Source of the DNA: Roseovarius salincola
Lineage (GTDB): Bacteria; Pseudomonadota; Alphaproteobacteria; Rhodobacterales; Rhodobacteraceae
NCBI RefSeq assembly: GCF_026891095.1
Contig: NZ_JAPTNL010000004.1
Location: forward strand, 124,001-188,000
Direction: 5' to 3'
DNA length: 64,000 nucleotides
Shown one piece after another: positions 53,302-62,988 of the stretch. A program made the translations under genes and the position numbers. The notes below the pieces were generated by a model. It ran no database searches. It was not told where the DNA came from and saw nothing but the letters and a program-made list of their open reading frames with translations. Position 1 is the stretch's first letter; the number at the start of each line of letters is the position of its first letter.

Positions 53302-53991
53302 CTACTGCCCGACCACACGGCCTTGATCCAGCTTGACCACCCGGTCCATCCGCGCCGCCAGTTCAAGGTTATGTGTGGCGATGAGCGCCGCCAGTCCGGT
53401 GCCGCGCACCAGCGCCACGAGGGTGTCGAAGACCTGCTCCGCGGTGGCCGGATCAAGATTGCCGGTCGGCTCATCCGCCAGCAACAGGCGCGGCGCGTTG
53501 GCCAGCGCGCGGCAAAAGGCGACGCGCTGCTGCTCGCCCCCCGACATGGCCGAAGGGCGGTGCCCGGCGCGCCCGCCAACCCCCACCCGCGCCAGAAGAT
53601 CGGCGGCGCGGGTTTCGGCCTCGGTCTTCTGGATGCCATTGGCCAGTTGCGGCAGCACGACGTTTTCAAGCGCGGTGAATTCCGGCAGCAGGTGGTGAAA
53701 CTGGTAAACGAAGCCCACCTCGCGCCGCCGTGCCACGGTGCGGCGGCGATCGCCAAGGCCTGTGTAATCGACCCCGCCGATCTCGACCGTTCCGGTATCG
53801 GGCGTATCGAGAAGCCCCGCGATATGGAGAAGCGTCGACTTGCCCGCGCCCGAGGGCGCGACCAGCGCCACCATCTCGCCTGCTGCGAGCGTGAGATCGG
53901 CCCCGTCCAGCACCCTCACTTCGTTTTCGCGGCCCTGATTATAGGTCTTCGAGACCCCGGACAGGCGCAGCATCGCCTCACCACTACTCAT
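53302..53991 (-). CDS. lolD: lipoprotein-releasing ABC transporter ATP-binding protein LolD
   Basis: A 229-residue ABC ATPase. Walker A is APSGAGKST, the signature MSGGEQQR, and Walker [11 protein letters not shown]; the Q-loop is [18 protein letters not shown], close to known LolD. It powers removal of outer-membrane lipoproteins from the inner membrane together with LolC/E. The start overlaps the end of the permease gene by 8 bp, a sign of coupled translation. Confidence 0.94.
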   Translation of the reverse strand: MSSGEAMLRLSGVSKTYNQGRENEVRVLDGADLTLAAGEMVALVAPSGAGKSTLLHIAGLLDTPDTGTVEIGGVDYTGLGDRRRTVARRREVGFVYQFHHLLPEFTALENVVLPQLANGIQKTEAETRAADLLARVGVGGRAGHRPSAMSGGEQQRVAFCRALANAPRLLLADEPTGNLDPATAEQVFDTLVALVRGTGLAALIATHNLELAARMDRVVKLDQGRVVGQ

Positions 53992-55291
53992 AGCGCAGCG
54001 CCTCCACCGGGTTCATCCGCGCAGCACGGCGCGCGGGAAAGATCGTCACCACGAAGCTGAGGCCCAGCGACAGCGACACCGCCGACATCACGTCGCCCAG
54101 TTGCAGCTGCGCAGGCAGGTAATAGATGCCCCGGATTGAGGGATCCCAGACCTCGCCGCCCATCATCATGTTCACGAAGCTGAAGATCGGGTCGATATAG
54201 ATCGCGAAGAGACACCCCAAAGCCACCCCGGCGGCGGTGCCGATCAGCCCGGTGAAGGCGCCGCAGATGAAGAACACCCGCAGCACCGCGCCTTCGGTCA
54301 GGCCCATGGTGCGCAGGATGCCGATATCGCGGCCCTTGTTCTTGACCAGCATGATCAGCCCCGAGGTGATGTTCATCGCCGCGATCAGCACGAGGATCGA
54401 AAGGATGATGAACATCACGTTATCCTCGACCTCGAGCGCGCGCAGATAGCCGCCCGAGGCGTCGCGCCATGTCCAGATCTGCGCCCGCTCGCCCGCCGCG
54501 CCAAGCAGCCGGTCGCTCATGGCCTCGACCCGTTCGGGGTCGGCGACCATGACCTCAAGCTCATCGGCGCGACCTTCGCGGTTGAAGAACCCCTGCGCCT
54601 CTTCGAAGGGCAGGTAGACGCGCACCTGGTCGATGTCATAGCGCCCTGCCGAGAAGATATAGACCACCTCGTAGGCGTTGATGCGGGGCGTGGTGCCGAA
54701 GGCGGTCTTGTTCCCGTTGGGCGAGATCAGCTTGATGCGGTCCCCCAGATCGACATTGAGCTCGCGCGCCACGCCTGAACCGATGGCGATGCCATCGGGA
54801 AACTGGCCGATATCGCCGCGCGCGGTTTCGGGGTTGGCAATGCGCGGGATGGTCGCAAGATCGCCGGGGGCGATGCCGAACACCTGCACACCGGCGTTGC
54901 GCTCGCGGGCATTGGCCATGACCTGCCCCTTGATCAGCGGCGCGACACGGGTCACATCCTCGACCTCGCGCAGACGCGCGGCCATGCCCTCGTAATCGGC
55001 GATGGTGCGGTCGAGGCGGCCGGTCTGTTCGTCGACCGCGCCGATATTGTAGACGGTGACATGGGCATTGGCCCCAAGGATCGTATCCACCAGCTCGGCG
55101 CGGAACCCCGAGCGCACAGCCAATGTGGCGACCAGCGCAAAGACCGCCAAAGTGATGCCGACAAGGCTGATCCAGGTCATCACACTGACGCCGCCCTCGG
55201 CCCGCTTGGCCCGCAGGTAGCGCCATGCGATCATCCATTCGAAGGGCGCGAATGGCGCGGGGACGGGTGTGCGACGCTCGGAGCCTGCCAC
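53984..55291 (-). CDS. lolC: lipoprotein-releasing ABC transporter permease LolC/E
   Basis: A 435-residue MacB/FtsX-type permease with four membrane helices: one near the N-terminus ([27 protein letters not shown]), a large periplasmic domain, and three at the C-terminus ([36 protein letters not shown] ... [30 protein letters not shown]). The family combines with LolD to release lipoproteins. The GTG at 55291 has GAGGT 6 bp upstream, and is preferred to the longer frame at 55324. Only one permease gene is here, so a homodimer is likely. Confidence 0.91.
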   Translation of the reverse strand: MAGSERRTPVPAPFAPFEWMIAWRYLRAKRAEGGVSVMTWISLVGITLAVFALVATLAVRSGFRAELVDTILGANAHVTVYNIGAVDEQTGRLDRTIADYEGMAARLREVEDVTRVAPLIKGQVMANARERNAGVQVFGIAPGDLATIPRIANPETARGDIGQFPDGIAIGSGVARELNVDLGDRIKLISPNGNKTAFGTTPRINAYEVVYIFSAGRYDIDQVRVYLPFEEAQGFFNREGRADELEVMVADPERVEAMSDRLLGAAGERAQIWTWRDASGGYLRALEVEDNVMFIILSILVLIAAMNITSGLIMLVKNKGRDIGILRTMGLTEGAVLRVFFICGAFTGLIGTAAGVALGCLFAIYIDPIFSFVNMMMGGEVWDPSIRGIYYLPAQLQLGDVMSAVSLSLGLSFVVTIFPARRAARMNPVEALRYE

Positions 55292-55428
55292 GTGGAAACC
55301 TCGGTTTTCATTTTGCGCGAACACTGCGTTTTATCGGGGTCAGGGTCAAGACCGGCGACCCTGTGCCAAAGGCGCGTTAGCATGACCGGGAATCGAGACG
55401 ATTCGCCATCCGGAAGGAGCAATCGGCA

Positions 55429-56751
55429 ATGCCCGCAGCCGCGCTGATCGCGATCTATCTCGGCCTTGTGCTGACGCCGCTGGCGCTGGTCTGGGCGCAG
55501 GGGCTGGCGCCGCGCACGCCATGGGACGAACTGGCCAGCGGGCTGGGGCTGCTGGCGTTGGCGATGATCCTGGTGGAGTTCCTGCAGCTGGGCCGCTTCC
55601 GGGCGGTCACGTCGCGGGTCGGCAGCGACGTAGTGATGCGCACCCACCAGTTGCTGGCGCGCGTGGCGCTGATCTTCGCGCTGGCGCATCCGTTCTTCTA
55701 TGTCTCGCCGCTGGCGCCCGCACCCGACTGGGATACGACGCGCCGGATGGCGGTGGAATATTCATGGCCCGCGATCTGGCCCGGCATCCTGGCGTGGCTG
55801 GGGCTGGGCGCGGTGGTGGCCATGGCGCTGGCGCGTGACGTCGCGGGATACCGCTATGAGATATGGCGTTTCCTGCACGGGCTGGGCGCGGTGCTGGTGG
55901 CGGGCGCGGGCGTGCTGCATGCGCTGCGCGCGGGGCGCTACAGCGCCGATCCCACGCTTGGCTGGGTCTGGGTGGCGGGGCTGGTGCTGGCACTGGCGGC
56001 GCTGGCGCAGATCTACCTGGTGGCGCCCCTGCTGCGGGCCCGGCGGCCGTGGCGGGTGGCCTCGGTCACGCCTGCGGCGCTCAACACCTGGCGGCTGCGG
56101 CTCATGCCCGAGGGCGGACACCGGCTCAACTATCGCGCCGGGCAGTTCGCATGGCTCAATATCGGGCATTCGCCCTTTTCGCTGAACGAGAACCCGTTCT
56201 CGATCGCGTCGGCCCCGTCAGAGGGGCCGCAGCTGGAGTTCATCATCAAGGAGCTGGGCGATTTCACCGACCGCATCGGGCAGATCGCGCCGGGCACGCG
56301 CGCCCATGTCGAAGGCCCCCACGGCCATCTGACGGTGCAGGGCCATGCCGATGCGCCCGGTCTTGCGCTGATCGCCGGGGGCGTGGGCATCGCGCCCTTG
56401 CTGGGCATCCTGCGCGAACTGGCCGCAACCAATGATCCGCGCCCCACGCTGTTGATCTATGGCAACCGCGAGGAGTCGCAGATCGTCTGCGCCGACGAGC
56501 TTCAGTCGCTGGCGCGCGATCATGGGACCGAAATCCTGCATGTCCTGTCCGAGCCGCCCGAAGGCTGGCAGGGGCCGCGCGGCCTGATCGACGCGGATCT
56601 TCTGCGCCGTCATGTGGCCGATGCGGGACGGCAGGACTGGCTGTTCGTGCTGTGCGGGCCGCCGCCGATGCTGCGCGGGGTCGAGGCCGCGTTGATTGAC
56701 ATTGGCGTGCCTGCGCCGCGCATCCTGTCGGAACAATTCGTCTATGATTGA
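55429..56751 (+). CDS. ferric reductase-like transmembrane protein with FAD/NAD domain
   Basis: A 440-residue protein. Residues about 1-200 hold six to seven hydrophobic helices with two histidine pairs, each 14 apart (His73/His87 and His150/His164), the layout of a two-haem ferric-reductase domain. Residues about 205-440 are a ferredoxin-reductase module: NPFSIAS for FAD, GGVGIAP (about residue 317) and CGPPPM for NAD(P)H. It should move electrons from NADPH across the membrane to Fe3+ or an oxidase partner, like NOX/FRE proteins. A 37-residue membrane protein overlaps its end by 8 bp. Confidence 0.87.
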   Translation: MPAAALIAIYLGLVLTPLALVWAQGLAPRTPWDELASGLGLLALAMILVEFLQLGRFRAVTSRVGSDVVMRTHQLLARVALIFALAHPFFYVSPLAPAPDWDTTRRMAVEYSWPAIWPGILAWLGLGAVVAMALARDVAGYRYEIWRFLHGLGAVLVAGAGVLHALRAGRYSADPTLGWVWVAGLVLALAALAQIYLVAPLLRARRPWRVASVTPAALNTWRLRLMPEGGHRLNYRAGQFAWLNIGHSPFSLNENPFSIASAPSEGPQLEFIIKELGDFTDRIGQIAPGTRAHVEGPHGHLTVQGHADAPGLALIAGGVGIAPLLGILRELAATNDPRPTLLIYGNREESQIVCADELQSLARDHGTEILHVLSEPPEGWQGPRGLIDADLLRRHVADAGRQDWLFVLCGPPPMLRGVEAALIDIGVPAPRILSEQFVYD

Positions 56752-56857
56752 CCTGAAGCGATCCCCCGCCGCAAGGCGCATCCGGCTGGCCCTTGGTCTG
56801 ATACTGGTGCTGCTTTGCCTGGCGATGGCCGTCTTTGCCCTGCGCGGTCTTTTCTAG
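56744..56857 (+). CDS. 37-residue single-helix membrane microprotein
   Basis: A short frame whose ATG lies in the last codons of the ferric-reductase gene (8-bp overlap). It encodes a basic start (KRSPAARRIR) and one hydrophobic helix (LALGLILVLLCLAMAVFAL), ending RGLF. Short one-helix proteins coupled to oxidoreductase genes can be complex subunits. It is not a shadow of a longer gene on the plus strand and only touches the DUF2937 gene at its stop. No family is recognised; the case rests on its placement and composition. Confidence 0.5.
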   Translation: MIDLKRSPAARRIRLALGLILVLLCLAMAVFALRGLF

Positions 56858-57372
56858 GCGCCCGGAAGCGCACGGCTGCGACGGCTGGCCAGACGGCCCA
56901 GCGCGCCCAGACCGGCCAGCGCGCCGCCTGACAGCCCATAGCCCAGCATGAAGCCCACCGCGCCAAAGCCGACACCCGCGCCGCTGACCGGCAGCGCCGG
57001 GCGAAAGGCCGCCCAGGCCTCACGCGCGATCGCGGGATCGCCAAAGCGCCAGCCATTGAGCGCCAGGCCCGCCGGACCCGCGCCGCGCAGATGCGCCAGA
57101 TCGGCGCTCAGCGCCGCGTGACGCGCCAGAACCTCGCCCATGGACTGCGCGCGCGCCTGGCCCATGCGGCTGCCCCGGCGCAGATCGTCAAGCGCCGCCG
57201 CGCGATCGAGCCCCAGCCCGGCGGCATCGGCATCGAACCGCGCCACCACACCGTCAAGTTCATGCACCGCGCCTGCAAGGCGCTGCGTGTATTGCTGCGC
57301 ATATTCGGGAAATTGCGAAAGCCCGGCCGCCCCGGCCAGGCCACCCGCCAAAGCGATGGCCCTGAAAAGCAT
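56854..57372 (-). CDS. DUF2937 family membrane protein
   Basis: A 172-residue protein: a short hydrophobic N-terminus (IALAGGLAGAAGLSQFPEYAQQYTQRLAGAVHELDGVVARF), a helical middle (GSRMGQARAQSMGEVLARHAAL), and a C-terminal glycine-rich helix (GFGAVGFMLGYGLSGGALAGLGALG). The SQFPEYAQQYTQRLAGAVHEL motif is the DUF2937 signature. The function is unknown. It is convergent with the ferric-reductase unit and ends 4 bp inside the microprotein frame. Confidence 0.85.
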   Translation of the reverse strand: MLFRAIALAGGLAGAAGLSQFPEYAQQYTQRLAGAVHELDGVVARFDADAAGLGLDRAAALDDLRRGSRMGQARAQSMGEVLARHAALSADLAHLRGAGPAGLALNGWRFGDPAIAREAWAAFRPALPVSGAGVGFGAVGFMLGYGLSGGALAGLGALGRLASRRSRALPGA

Positions 57373-57416
57373 CGTTTCTCTGTCCTGCCTCGTTTTTTAT
57401 GAGGCAGTATAGCGGC

Positions 57417-58811
57417 TCAGAGCCAGGTGTGGAACGACCGTTTCGCCATCGGCTCGCGCAGCGGCGCGCCGTGATGGGGCGCATAGATCTGCGCTATCTT
57501 TTCAACGGCTTTCTCGGGTGGCAATTCTTCGCTTGCGCCCGTGCGGCGGCTGGTCAGTTCGACCACCCCGTTCTTGAGCCCGCGCGGCCCCACCGTGATG
57601 CGCCAGGGCAGACCGATCAGGTCCTGCGTCGCGAATTTGGCCCCGGCCCGGTCGTCGGTGTCGTCATAAAGCGGCTCAAGGCCCAGCGCCTCGACGGATT
57701 TGTAGATCGCCTCGCAGGCGGCGTCGGCCTCGGAATCGCCCTGCTTGAGATTGACGATCCCCACATGGAAGGGCGTGACCCCCTCGGGCCAGATGATGCC
57801 CTTGTCGTCATGGCTGGCCTCGATGATCGCGCCCACAAGGCGGCTCACGCCGATCCCGTGGCTGCCCATATGCACCGGCACCGGCTTGCCGTCCGGCCCC
57901 TGCACGGTGGCGCCCATCGGTTCTGAATACTTGGTGCCGAAATAGAAGATCTGCCCGACTTCGATGCCCCGCCCCTCGCGGCGGCGGGCCTCGGGGACGC
58001 GCTCGTGGAAGGCGGCCTCGTCATGGGTGTCGTCGGTGCGCGCATAGCGCGAGGTGAATTCCTCCATCACCGACTGGCAGGCGGCGACATCGTCATAATC
58101 GATCTCGCGGTCGCCGAAACGCAGGTCGGTGATCTCGCTGTCATAGAACACGCCGGATTCGCCGGTCTCGGCCAGCACCAGAAATTCATGAGTGTCGTCG
58201 CCGCCGATCGGGCCGCTTTCGGCGCGCATCGGGATCGCCTGAAGGCCCATGCGCTCATAGGTGCGCAGATAGCTGACGAGGTGGCGGTTATAAGCATGCA
58301 GCGCGTCTTCGCGCGTCAGGTCGAAATTGTAGCCGTCCTTCATCAGGAACTCGCGCCCCCGCATCACGCCGAAACGCGGGCGGATCTCGTCGCGGAACTT
58401 CCACTGGATGTGATAGAGCGTCAGCGGCAATTCCTTGTAGCTGCCCACATGGCTGCGGAAAATGTCGGTGATCAGCTCTTCGTTGGTCGGCCCATAGAGC
58501 ATGTCGCGCCCGTGCCGGTCGGTGACGCGCAGCATCTCCTCGCCGTAATCGTCATAGCGCCCGCTTTCGCGCCAGAGGTCGGCCGATTGCAGCGTCGGCA
58601 TCAGCATCGGGATGTGACCGGCGCGGATCTGCTCCTCGTGGACGATGTTTTCCAGCTTGCGCAGCACCTTGAAGCCCATCGGCAACCATGAGTAGTTGCC
58701 GGCGCTGGCCTGCTTGATCATCCCCGCGCGCAGCATCAGACGATGGCTCGCGATCTGGGCTTCGGCGGGCGTTTCCTTGAGCACGGGCAGGAAATAGCGG
58801 GACAGACGCAT
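57417..58811 (-). CDS. proS: proline--tRNA ligase
   Basis: A 464-residue class II synthetase without the large editing insertion, the short form usual in Alphaproteobacteria. Motif 2 is [27 protein letters not shown]; the start [39 protein letters not shown] and the C-terminal anticodon domain ([50 protein letters not shown]) are intact. It charges tRNA-Pro. The ATG at 58811 is chosen over a 34-residue longer frame. Without the editing domain, mischarged Ala-tRNA-Pro would need a separate factor (ProXp/YbaK type), not seen here. Confidence 0.96.
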   Translation of the reverse strand: MRLSRYFLPVLKETPAEAQIASHRLMLRAGMIKQASAGNYSWLPMGFKVLRKLENIVHEEQIRAGHIPMLMPTLQSADLWRESGRYDDYGEEMLRVTDRHGRDMLYGPTNEELITDIFRSHVGSYKELPLTLYHIQWKFRDEIRPRFGVMRGREFLMKDGYNFDLTREDALHAYNRHLVSYLRTYERMGLQAIPMRAESGPIGGDDTHEFLVLAETGESGVFYDSEITDLRFGDREIDYDDVAACQSVMEEFTSRYARTDDTHDEAAFHERVPEARRREGRGIEVGQIFYFGTKYSEPMGATVQGPDGKPVPVHMGSHGIGVSRLVGAIIEASHDDKGIIWPEGVTPFHVGIVNLKQGDSEADAACEAIYKSVEALGLEPLYDDTDDRAGAKFATQDLIGLPWRITVGPRGLKNGVVELTSRRTGASEELPPEKAVEKIAQIYAPHHGAPLREPMAKRSFHTWL

Positions 58812-58963
58812 TGCGGCGCACCTTGTGGCTGTTGGCGTTCGCCCCCCGTTTATGGCTTTGCAGGCGGGCAGACAAGCCGTCGCGCGGCTTTTTGACAAAG
58901 CGCGCCCTTGCAAGCGGGACGCGCTTGGGCGATGTCTGATAAAGGCTCAATCCCGAGGCGCAG

Positions 58964-60028
58964 ATGGCTTTGCCTGTCGGCACACAACTGAAATACTGGG
59001 GCATCGCATCGGCGGTGTTCCTGGTCGTGCTGTGGTTTCTGGGCGACGTGATCCTGCCCTTCGTGCTGGGCGGCGCGATCGCCTATTTCCTTGATCCGCT
59101 GGCTGACCGGCTGGAGCGGCTGGGCGCATCGCGCGCGGTGGCGGTGACGCTGATCACACTGATGGCGCTGGTGGTCTTCGTGGTGATGGCGCTTCTGGTG
59201 GTGCCAACGCTGATCCAGCAATCTCTGGCCCTGTTCGATACCGCCCCCAAGCTGTTCGATCAGGTCCAGCGGTCGCTGACCGATCGTTTCCCGTCGATCG
59301 TCGATGAGAATTCCACTCTGCGCAAATCGCTGATCGCCCTGGGTGAGACCATCAGCGAACGCGGCGGACAGGTGCTTGAATCGGTGCTGAGTTCCGCCGC
59401 CTCGCTGATCAACATGTTGCTGCTCTTCGTGATCGTACCGGTCGTGGCGTTCTATTTGCTCTACGACTGGGACCGCATGATCGCGCGCATCGACGACCTG
59501 CTGCCGCGCGACCATGCGCCGGTGATCCGCCACTTGGCGCGTGATATCGACCGTACATTGGCCAGCTTCATCCGCGGCATGGGCACTGTGTGCCTGATCC
59601 TTGGCACCTATTACGCGGTGACGCTGATGCTGGTGGGGCTGCAATTCGGCCTGGTGGTGGGGGCCGTCGCGGGATTGATCACCTTCATCCCATATGTCGG
59701 GGCGGTGGTGGGCGGCGCGCTGGCGATCGGGCTCGCGCTGTTCCAGTTCTGGGGCGACTGGATCACGATCGGACTCGTGGCGGGAATCTTCGTGCTGGGC
59801 CAGGTGGCCGAGGGCAATTTCCTGACACCGAAGCTGGTCGGTCACTCGGTGGGACTGCATCCTGTGTGGCTGATTTTCGCGCTCTCGGTCTTCGGCGCGC
59901 TGTTCGGTTTCGTCGGCATGCTGGTGGCCGTGCCAGTGGCCGCCGCCGTCGGCGTGCTGGCCCGGTTCCTGATTGCACGCTATCTGGGCAGCCGCCTCTA
60001 TCGCGGCCTGTCCTCCACGGACGAATGA
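58964..60028 (+). CDS. AI-2E family transporter (PerM-like)
   Basis: A 354-residue membrane protein with eight hydrophobic segments. The family pattern is present: FLGDVILPFVLGGAIAYFLDPLADRLERLG, VVAFYLLYDWDRMIARIDDLLPR, FIRGMGTVCLILGTYYAVTLMLVGLQFGLVVGAVAGLITFIPYVG and VGHSVGLHPVWLIFALSVFGALFGFVGMLVAVPVAAAVGVL. The true substrate of bacterial members is uncertain. The stop overlaps the start of hdaA (ATGA), as in Caulobacter and relatives where a PerM-like gene precedes hdaA. Confidence 0.9.
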   Translation: MALPVGTQLKYWGIASAVFLVVLWFLGDVILPFVLGGAIAYFLDPLADRLERLGASRAVAVTLITLMALVVFVVMALLVVPTLIQQSLALFDTAPKLFDQVQRSLTDRFPSIVDENSTLRKSLIALGETISERGGQVLESVLSSAASLINMLLLFVIVPVVAFYLLYDWDRMIARIDDLLPRDHAPVIRHLARDIDRTLASFIRGMGTVCLILGTYYAVTLMLVGLQFGLVVGAVAGLITFIPYVGAVVGGALAIGLALFQFWGDWITIGLVAGIFVLGQVAEGNFLTPKLVGHSVGLHPVWLIFALSVFGALFGFVGMLVAVPVAAAVGVLARFLIARYLGSRLYRGLSSTDE

Positions 60029-60693
60029 TGCCCGAACAGCTCAGCTTCGATCTGCCCGTGCGCGAAGCGCTGGGGCGCGACGATTTCTTCGTCGCACCGG
60101 CCAATGCCCAGGCCGTGGCGATGATCGAATCCTGGCAGACCTGGCCGGCGCGCAAGCTGTTGCTGATCGGCCCCGAAGGCGCGGGCAAGACGCATCTGGC
60201 GCATGTCTGGGCGGTGCTGTCGGACGCGCGCATCGTGGCCGCCCGCGACCTGGCGCAGGCCGATATTCCCGCGCTCGCCCAGACACATCTGGCGATCGAG
60301 GATTGCGACGCGGTCGCGGGCGACCCTGCCGCCGAGGAGGCGTTGTTTCACCTCCATAACCTGGCGCTGGCCGAGGGGCGCTCGATCCTGATGACAGGCA
60401 CGCGCGCGCCGCGCGACTGGGGTCTCATGCTGCCCGACCTTGCCAGCCGGATGCAGGGCACGCCCGCCACCACCCTGCGCGAGCCCGACGATGCGTTGCT
60501 GGCGGCGGTGCTGATGAAGCTGATGGATGACCGCCAATTGTCGCCCACACCCAACACGATTCCCTATCTCGTGCGCCGGATCGACCGCTCGTTCGCAGCC
60601 GCCCGCAAGGTTGTGGCCGGGCTGGACGCGCTGGCGCTGGAAACCCACAGCCCGATCACCCGCCGCCTTGCCATAAAGCTTCTGGACAAGTGA
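60025..60693 (+). CDS. hdaA: HdaA, DnaA regulatory inactivator homologue
   Basis: A 222-residue DnaA-like AAA+ protein without the DNA-binding domain. The N-terminus EQLSFDLP (residues 4-11) is a beta-clamp-binding motif (QLSF type), and Walker A is [12 protein letters not shown]. HdaA stimulates ATP hydrolysis on DnaA to prevent over-initiation of replication (established in Caulobacter). The ATG at 60025 overlaps the stop of the PerM-like gene; the second ATG at 60028 would remove only one residue. ppk1 follows 58 bp later. Confidence 0.9.
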   Translation: MMPEQLSFDLPVREALGRDDFFVAPANAQAVAMIESWQTWPARKLLLIGPEGAGKTHLAHVWAVLSDARIVAARDLAQADIPALAQTHLAIEDCDAVAGDPAAEEALFHLHNLALAEGRSILMTGTRAPRDWGLMLPDLASRMQGTPATTLREPDDALLAAVLMKLMDDRQLSPTPNTIPYLVRRIDRSFAAARKVVAGLDALALETHSPITRRLAIKLLDK

Positions 60694-60751
60694 CGCGCCG
60701 CCCGGCAGACTCCGTCACCTTTACGTTACACGTCAAAGCCATAAGGCCCTT

Positions 60752-62926
60752 ATGAATACTGCAGATTTTCTCAAGTCCCCGACACCCGAACCGATCGAGC
60801 TGCCGGATCTGGACCTCGACGGGCCGGGGCGCTTTTACAATCGCGAACTCAGCTGGCTGGGTTTCAACTGGCGTGTGCTGGGCGAGGCGCAGAACCCCCG
60901 CGTTCCGCTGCTCGAGCGGCTGCGCTTCCTGTCGATCTCGGCCACCAATCTCGATGAGTTCTACAATGTGCGTGTCGCGGGGCTGCGCGAACTGGCCCAT
61001 GCGGGCAACACCACCCCCGCCGATGACGGGCTGACCCCCGCCGAACAGCTGGTGCTGATCAACGAGAATGCCCGCCGCCTCCTCGACGCGCAGCAGGAAA
61101 CCTTCGAGACCCTGCGCAGCGAGATGGAGGACGAGAATATCTCGATCCTCGACGCCGCCAGCCTGACCGACACCGACCGCGCCTATCTGGGCGAGATGTT
61201 CCTCAACAAGGTATTCCCGGTGCTGTCGCCGCTGGCCATCGACCCGGCGCATCCCTTTCCCTTCATTCCCAATCTGGGCTATTCGCTGGCGCTTCAGCTT
61301 GAACGCAAATCCGACAAGCGCCCGCTTCAGGCGCTGTTGCCGATCCCCCAGCAGATCGATCGCTTCGTCAGCCTGCCCGCAGAGCCCGGATTTCACCGCG
61401 TGATCCCTCTGGAAGAGCTGCTTCTGGTGCATCTCGACAGCCTGTTTCCGGGCTATGTCCACAAGGGGCATTGCGCGTTCCGGGTGCTGCGCGACAGCGA
61501 TCTGGAGGTCGAGGAAGAAGCCGAGGACCTGGTGCGCGAATTCGAAGTGGCGCTGAAGCGCCGCCGCCGCGGCGAAGTGGTGCGCATGAAGATCTCGACC
61601 AACGCCCCCGAGGCCCTGCGCCGCGTGATCATGGACGAATTGCACGTCATCCCCGACGAAGTCGTCGAGGTGCGGGGCATGATCGGTCTGGCCGACCTCA
61701 AGGAACTGGTGCTGGATGATCGCCCCGACCTTCTGTGGCCATCCTTTACCCCGCGTGTGCCCGAACGGGTACAGGACCATGACGGCGACATGTTCGCAGC
61801 GATCCGCCAGAAGGACATGCTGCTGCACCACCCTTATGAGACCTTCGACATGGTGGTGCGATTCCTCGCGCAGGCGGCCCGCGATCCCAATGTGGTGGCG
61901 ATCAAGCAGACGCTCTATCGCACATCCAAGGACAGCCCGATCGTCAGCGCGCTCTGCGAGGCGGCCGAGGATGGCAAATCCGTCACCGCGCTGGTCGAAC
62001 TCAAGGCGCGCTTTGACGAGGCTGCCAATATCCGCCAGTCGCGCCGGCTGGAACGTGCGGGCGCGCATGTGGTCTATGGCTTCCTCGACCTCAAGACCCA
62101 TGCCAAGATTTCCACGGTGGTGCGCCGCGAGGGCGACAGCCTCGTGACCTATACCCATTACGGCACCGGCAATTACCACCCGATCACCGCCAAGATATAT
62201 ACCGATCTCAGCCTGTTCACCTGCGATGCCGCGCTGGGGCGCGACGCGACCAAGGTGTTCAACTACCTCTCGGGCTATGCCCAGCCCGAAAAACTGGACA
62301 ACCTGGCGATCTCGCCGATCTCGCTCAAGCCGCGCCTGATCGAGATGATCGCGCGCGAGGCCGACCATGCCCGCGCCGGCAAGCCGGCCGCGATCTGGGC
62401 CAAGATGAACGCGCTGATCGAGCCCGACGTGATCGACGCGCTATACGCCGCCAGCCAGGCGGGGGTGAAGATCAACCTCGTGGTGCGCGGCATCTGCGGG
62501 CTGCGCCCCGGCGTCAAGGGCCTGAGCGAGACCATCCGCGTCAAGTCCATCGTCGGGCGGTTCCTCGAACATTCACGCATCGTCTGTTTCGGCAATGGCG
62601 CCGACCTGCCCTCCAGGAAAGCACGGGTCTATATCAGCTCGGCCGACTGGATGGGGCGCAACCTCAACCGGCGCGTTGAAACCCTGGTCGAAATCCAGAA
62701 CCCCACCGTGAAAGCCCAGATCGTCAGCCAGGTGATGGCCGCCAACATGGCCGATGTGGCGCAAAGCTGGGTGATGTCGGGCGATGGCAATTTCACCCGC
62801 GCCAAGGTCGCCGAAGGCGAATTCGCCTTCAACTGCCACCGCTTCTTCATGGAAAACCCGTCACTGTCGGGTCGCGGCTCGGCAGGCGCGTCGGATGTGC
62901 CCAAGCTGACTCATACCGAAGACTGA
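60752..62926 (+). CDS. ppk1: polyphosphate kinase 1
   Basis: A 724-residue PPK1, which makes polyphosphate from ATP. The start [51 protein letters not shown] and the PLD-like catalytic halves are intact; the phospho-acceptor His is His469 in [24 protein letters not shown]. The end ([20 protein letters not shown]) contains the second conserved segment. A Ppx/GppA gene follows 62 bp later, so synthesis and breakdown genes form one unit with hdaA and the PerM-like gene. Confidence 0.96.
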   Translation: MNTADFLKSPTPEPIELPDLDLDGPGRFYNRELSWLGFNWRVLGEAQNPRVPLLERLRFLSISATNLDEFYNVRVAGLRELAHAGNTTPADDGLTPAEQLVLINENARRLLDAQQETFETLRSEMEDENISILDAASLTDTDRAYLGEMFLNKVFPVLSPLAIDPAHPFPFIPNLGYSLALQLERKSDKRPLQALLPIPQQIDRFVSLPAEPGFHRVIPLEELLLVHLDSLFPGYVHKGHCAFRVLRDSDLEVEEEAEDLVREFEVALKRRRRGEVVRMKISTNAPEALRRVIMDELHVIPDEVVEVRGMIGLADLKELVLDDRPDLLWPSFTPRVPERVQDHDGDMFAAIRQKDMLLHHPYETFDMVVRFLAQAARDPNVVAIKQTLYRTSKDSPIVSALCEAAEDGKSVTALVELKARFDEAANIRQSRRLERAGAHVVYGFLDLKTHAKISTVVRREGDSLVTYTHYGTGNYHPITAKIYTDLSLFTCDAALGRDATKVFNYLSGYAQPEKLDNLAISPISLKPRLIEMIAREADHARAGKPAAIWAKMNALIEPDVIDALYAASQAGVKINLVVRGICGLRPGVKGLSETIRVKSIVGRFLEHSRIVCFGNGADLPSRKARVYISSADWMGRNLNRRVETLVEIQNPTVKAQIVSQVMAANMADVAQSWVMSGDGNFTRAKVAEGEFAFNCHRFFMENPSLSGRGSAGASDVPKLTHTED

Positions 62927-62988
62927 TCGGGTGATTGACCCCTCGGTTCACCTGGCCCATAACGGGGCCGCACAGACCCGAGAGGCAC

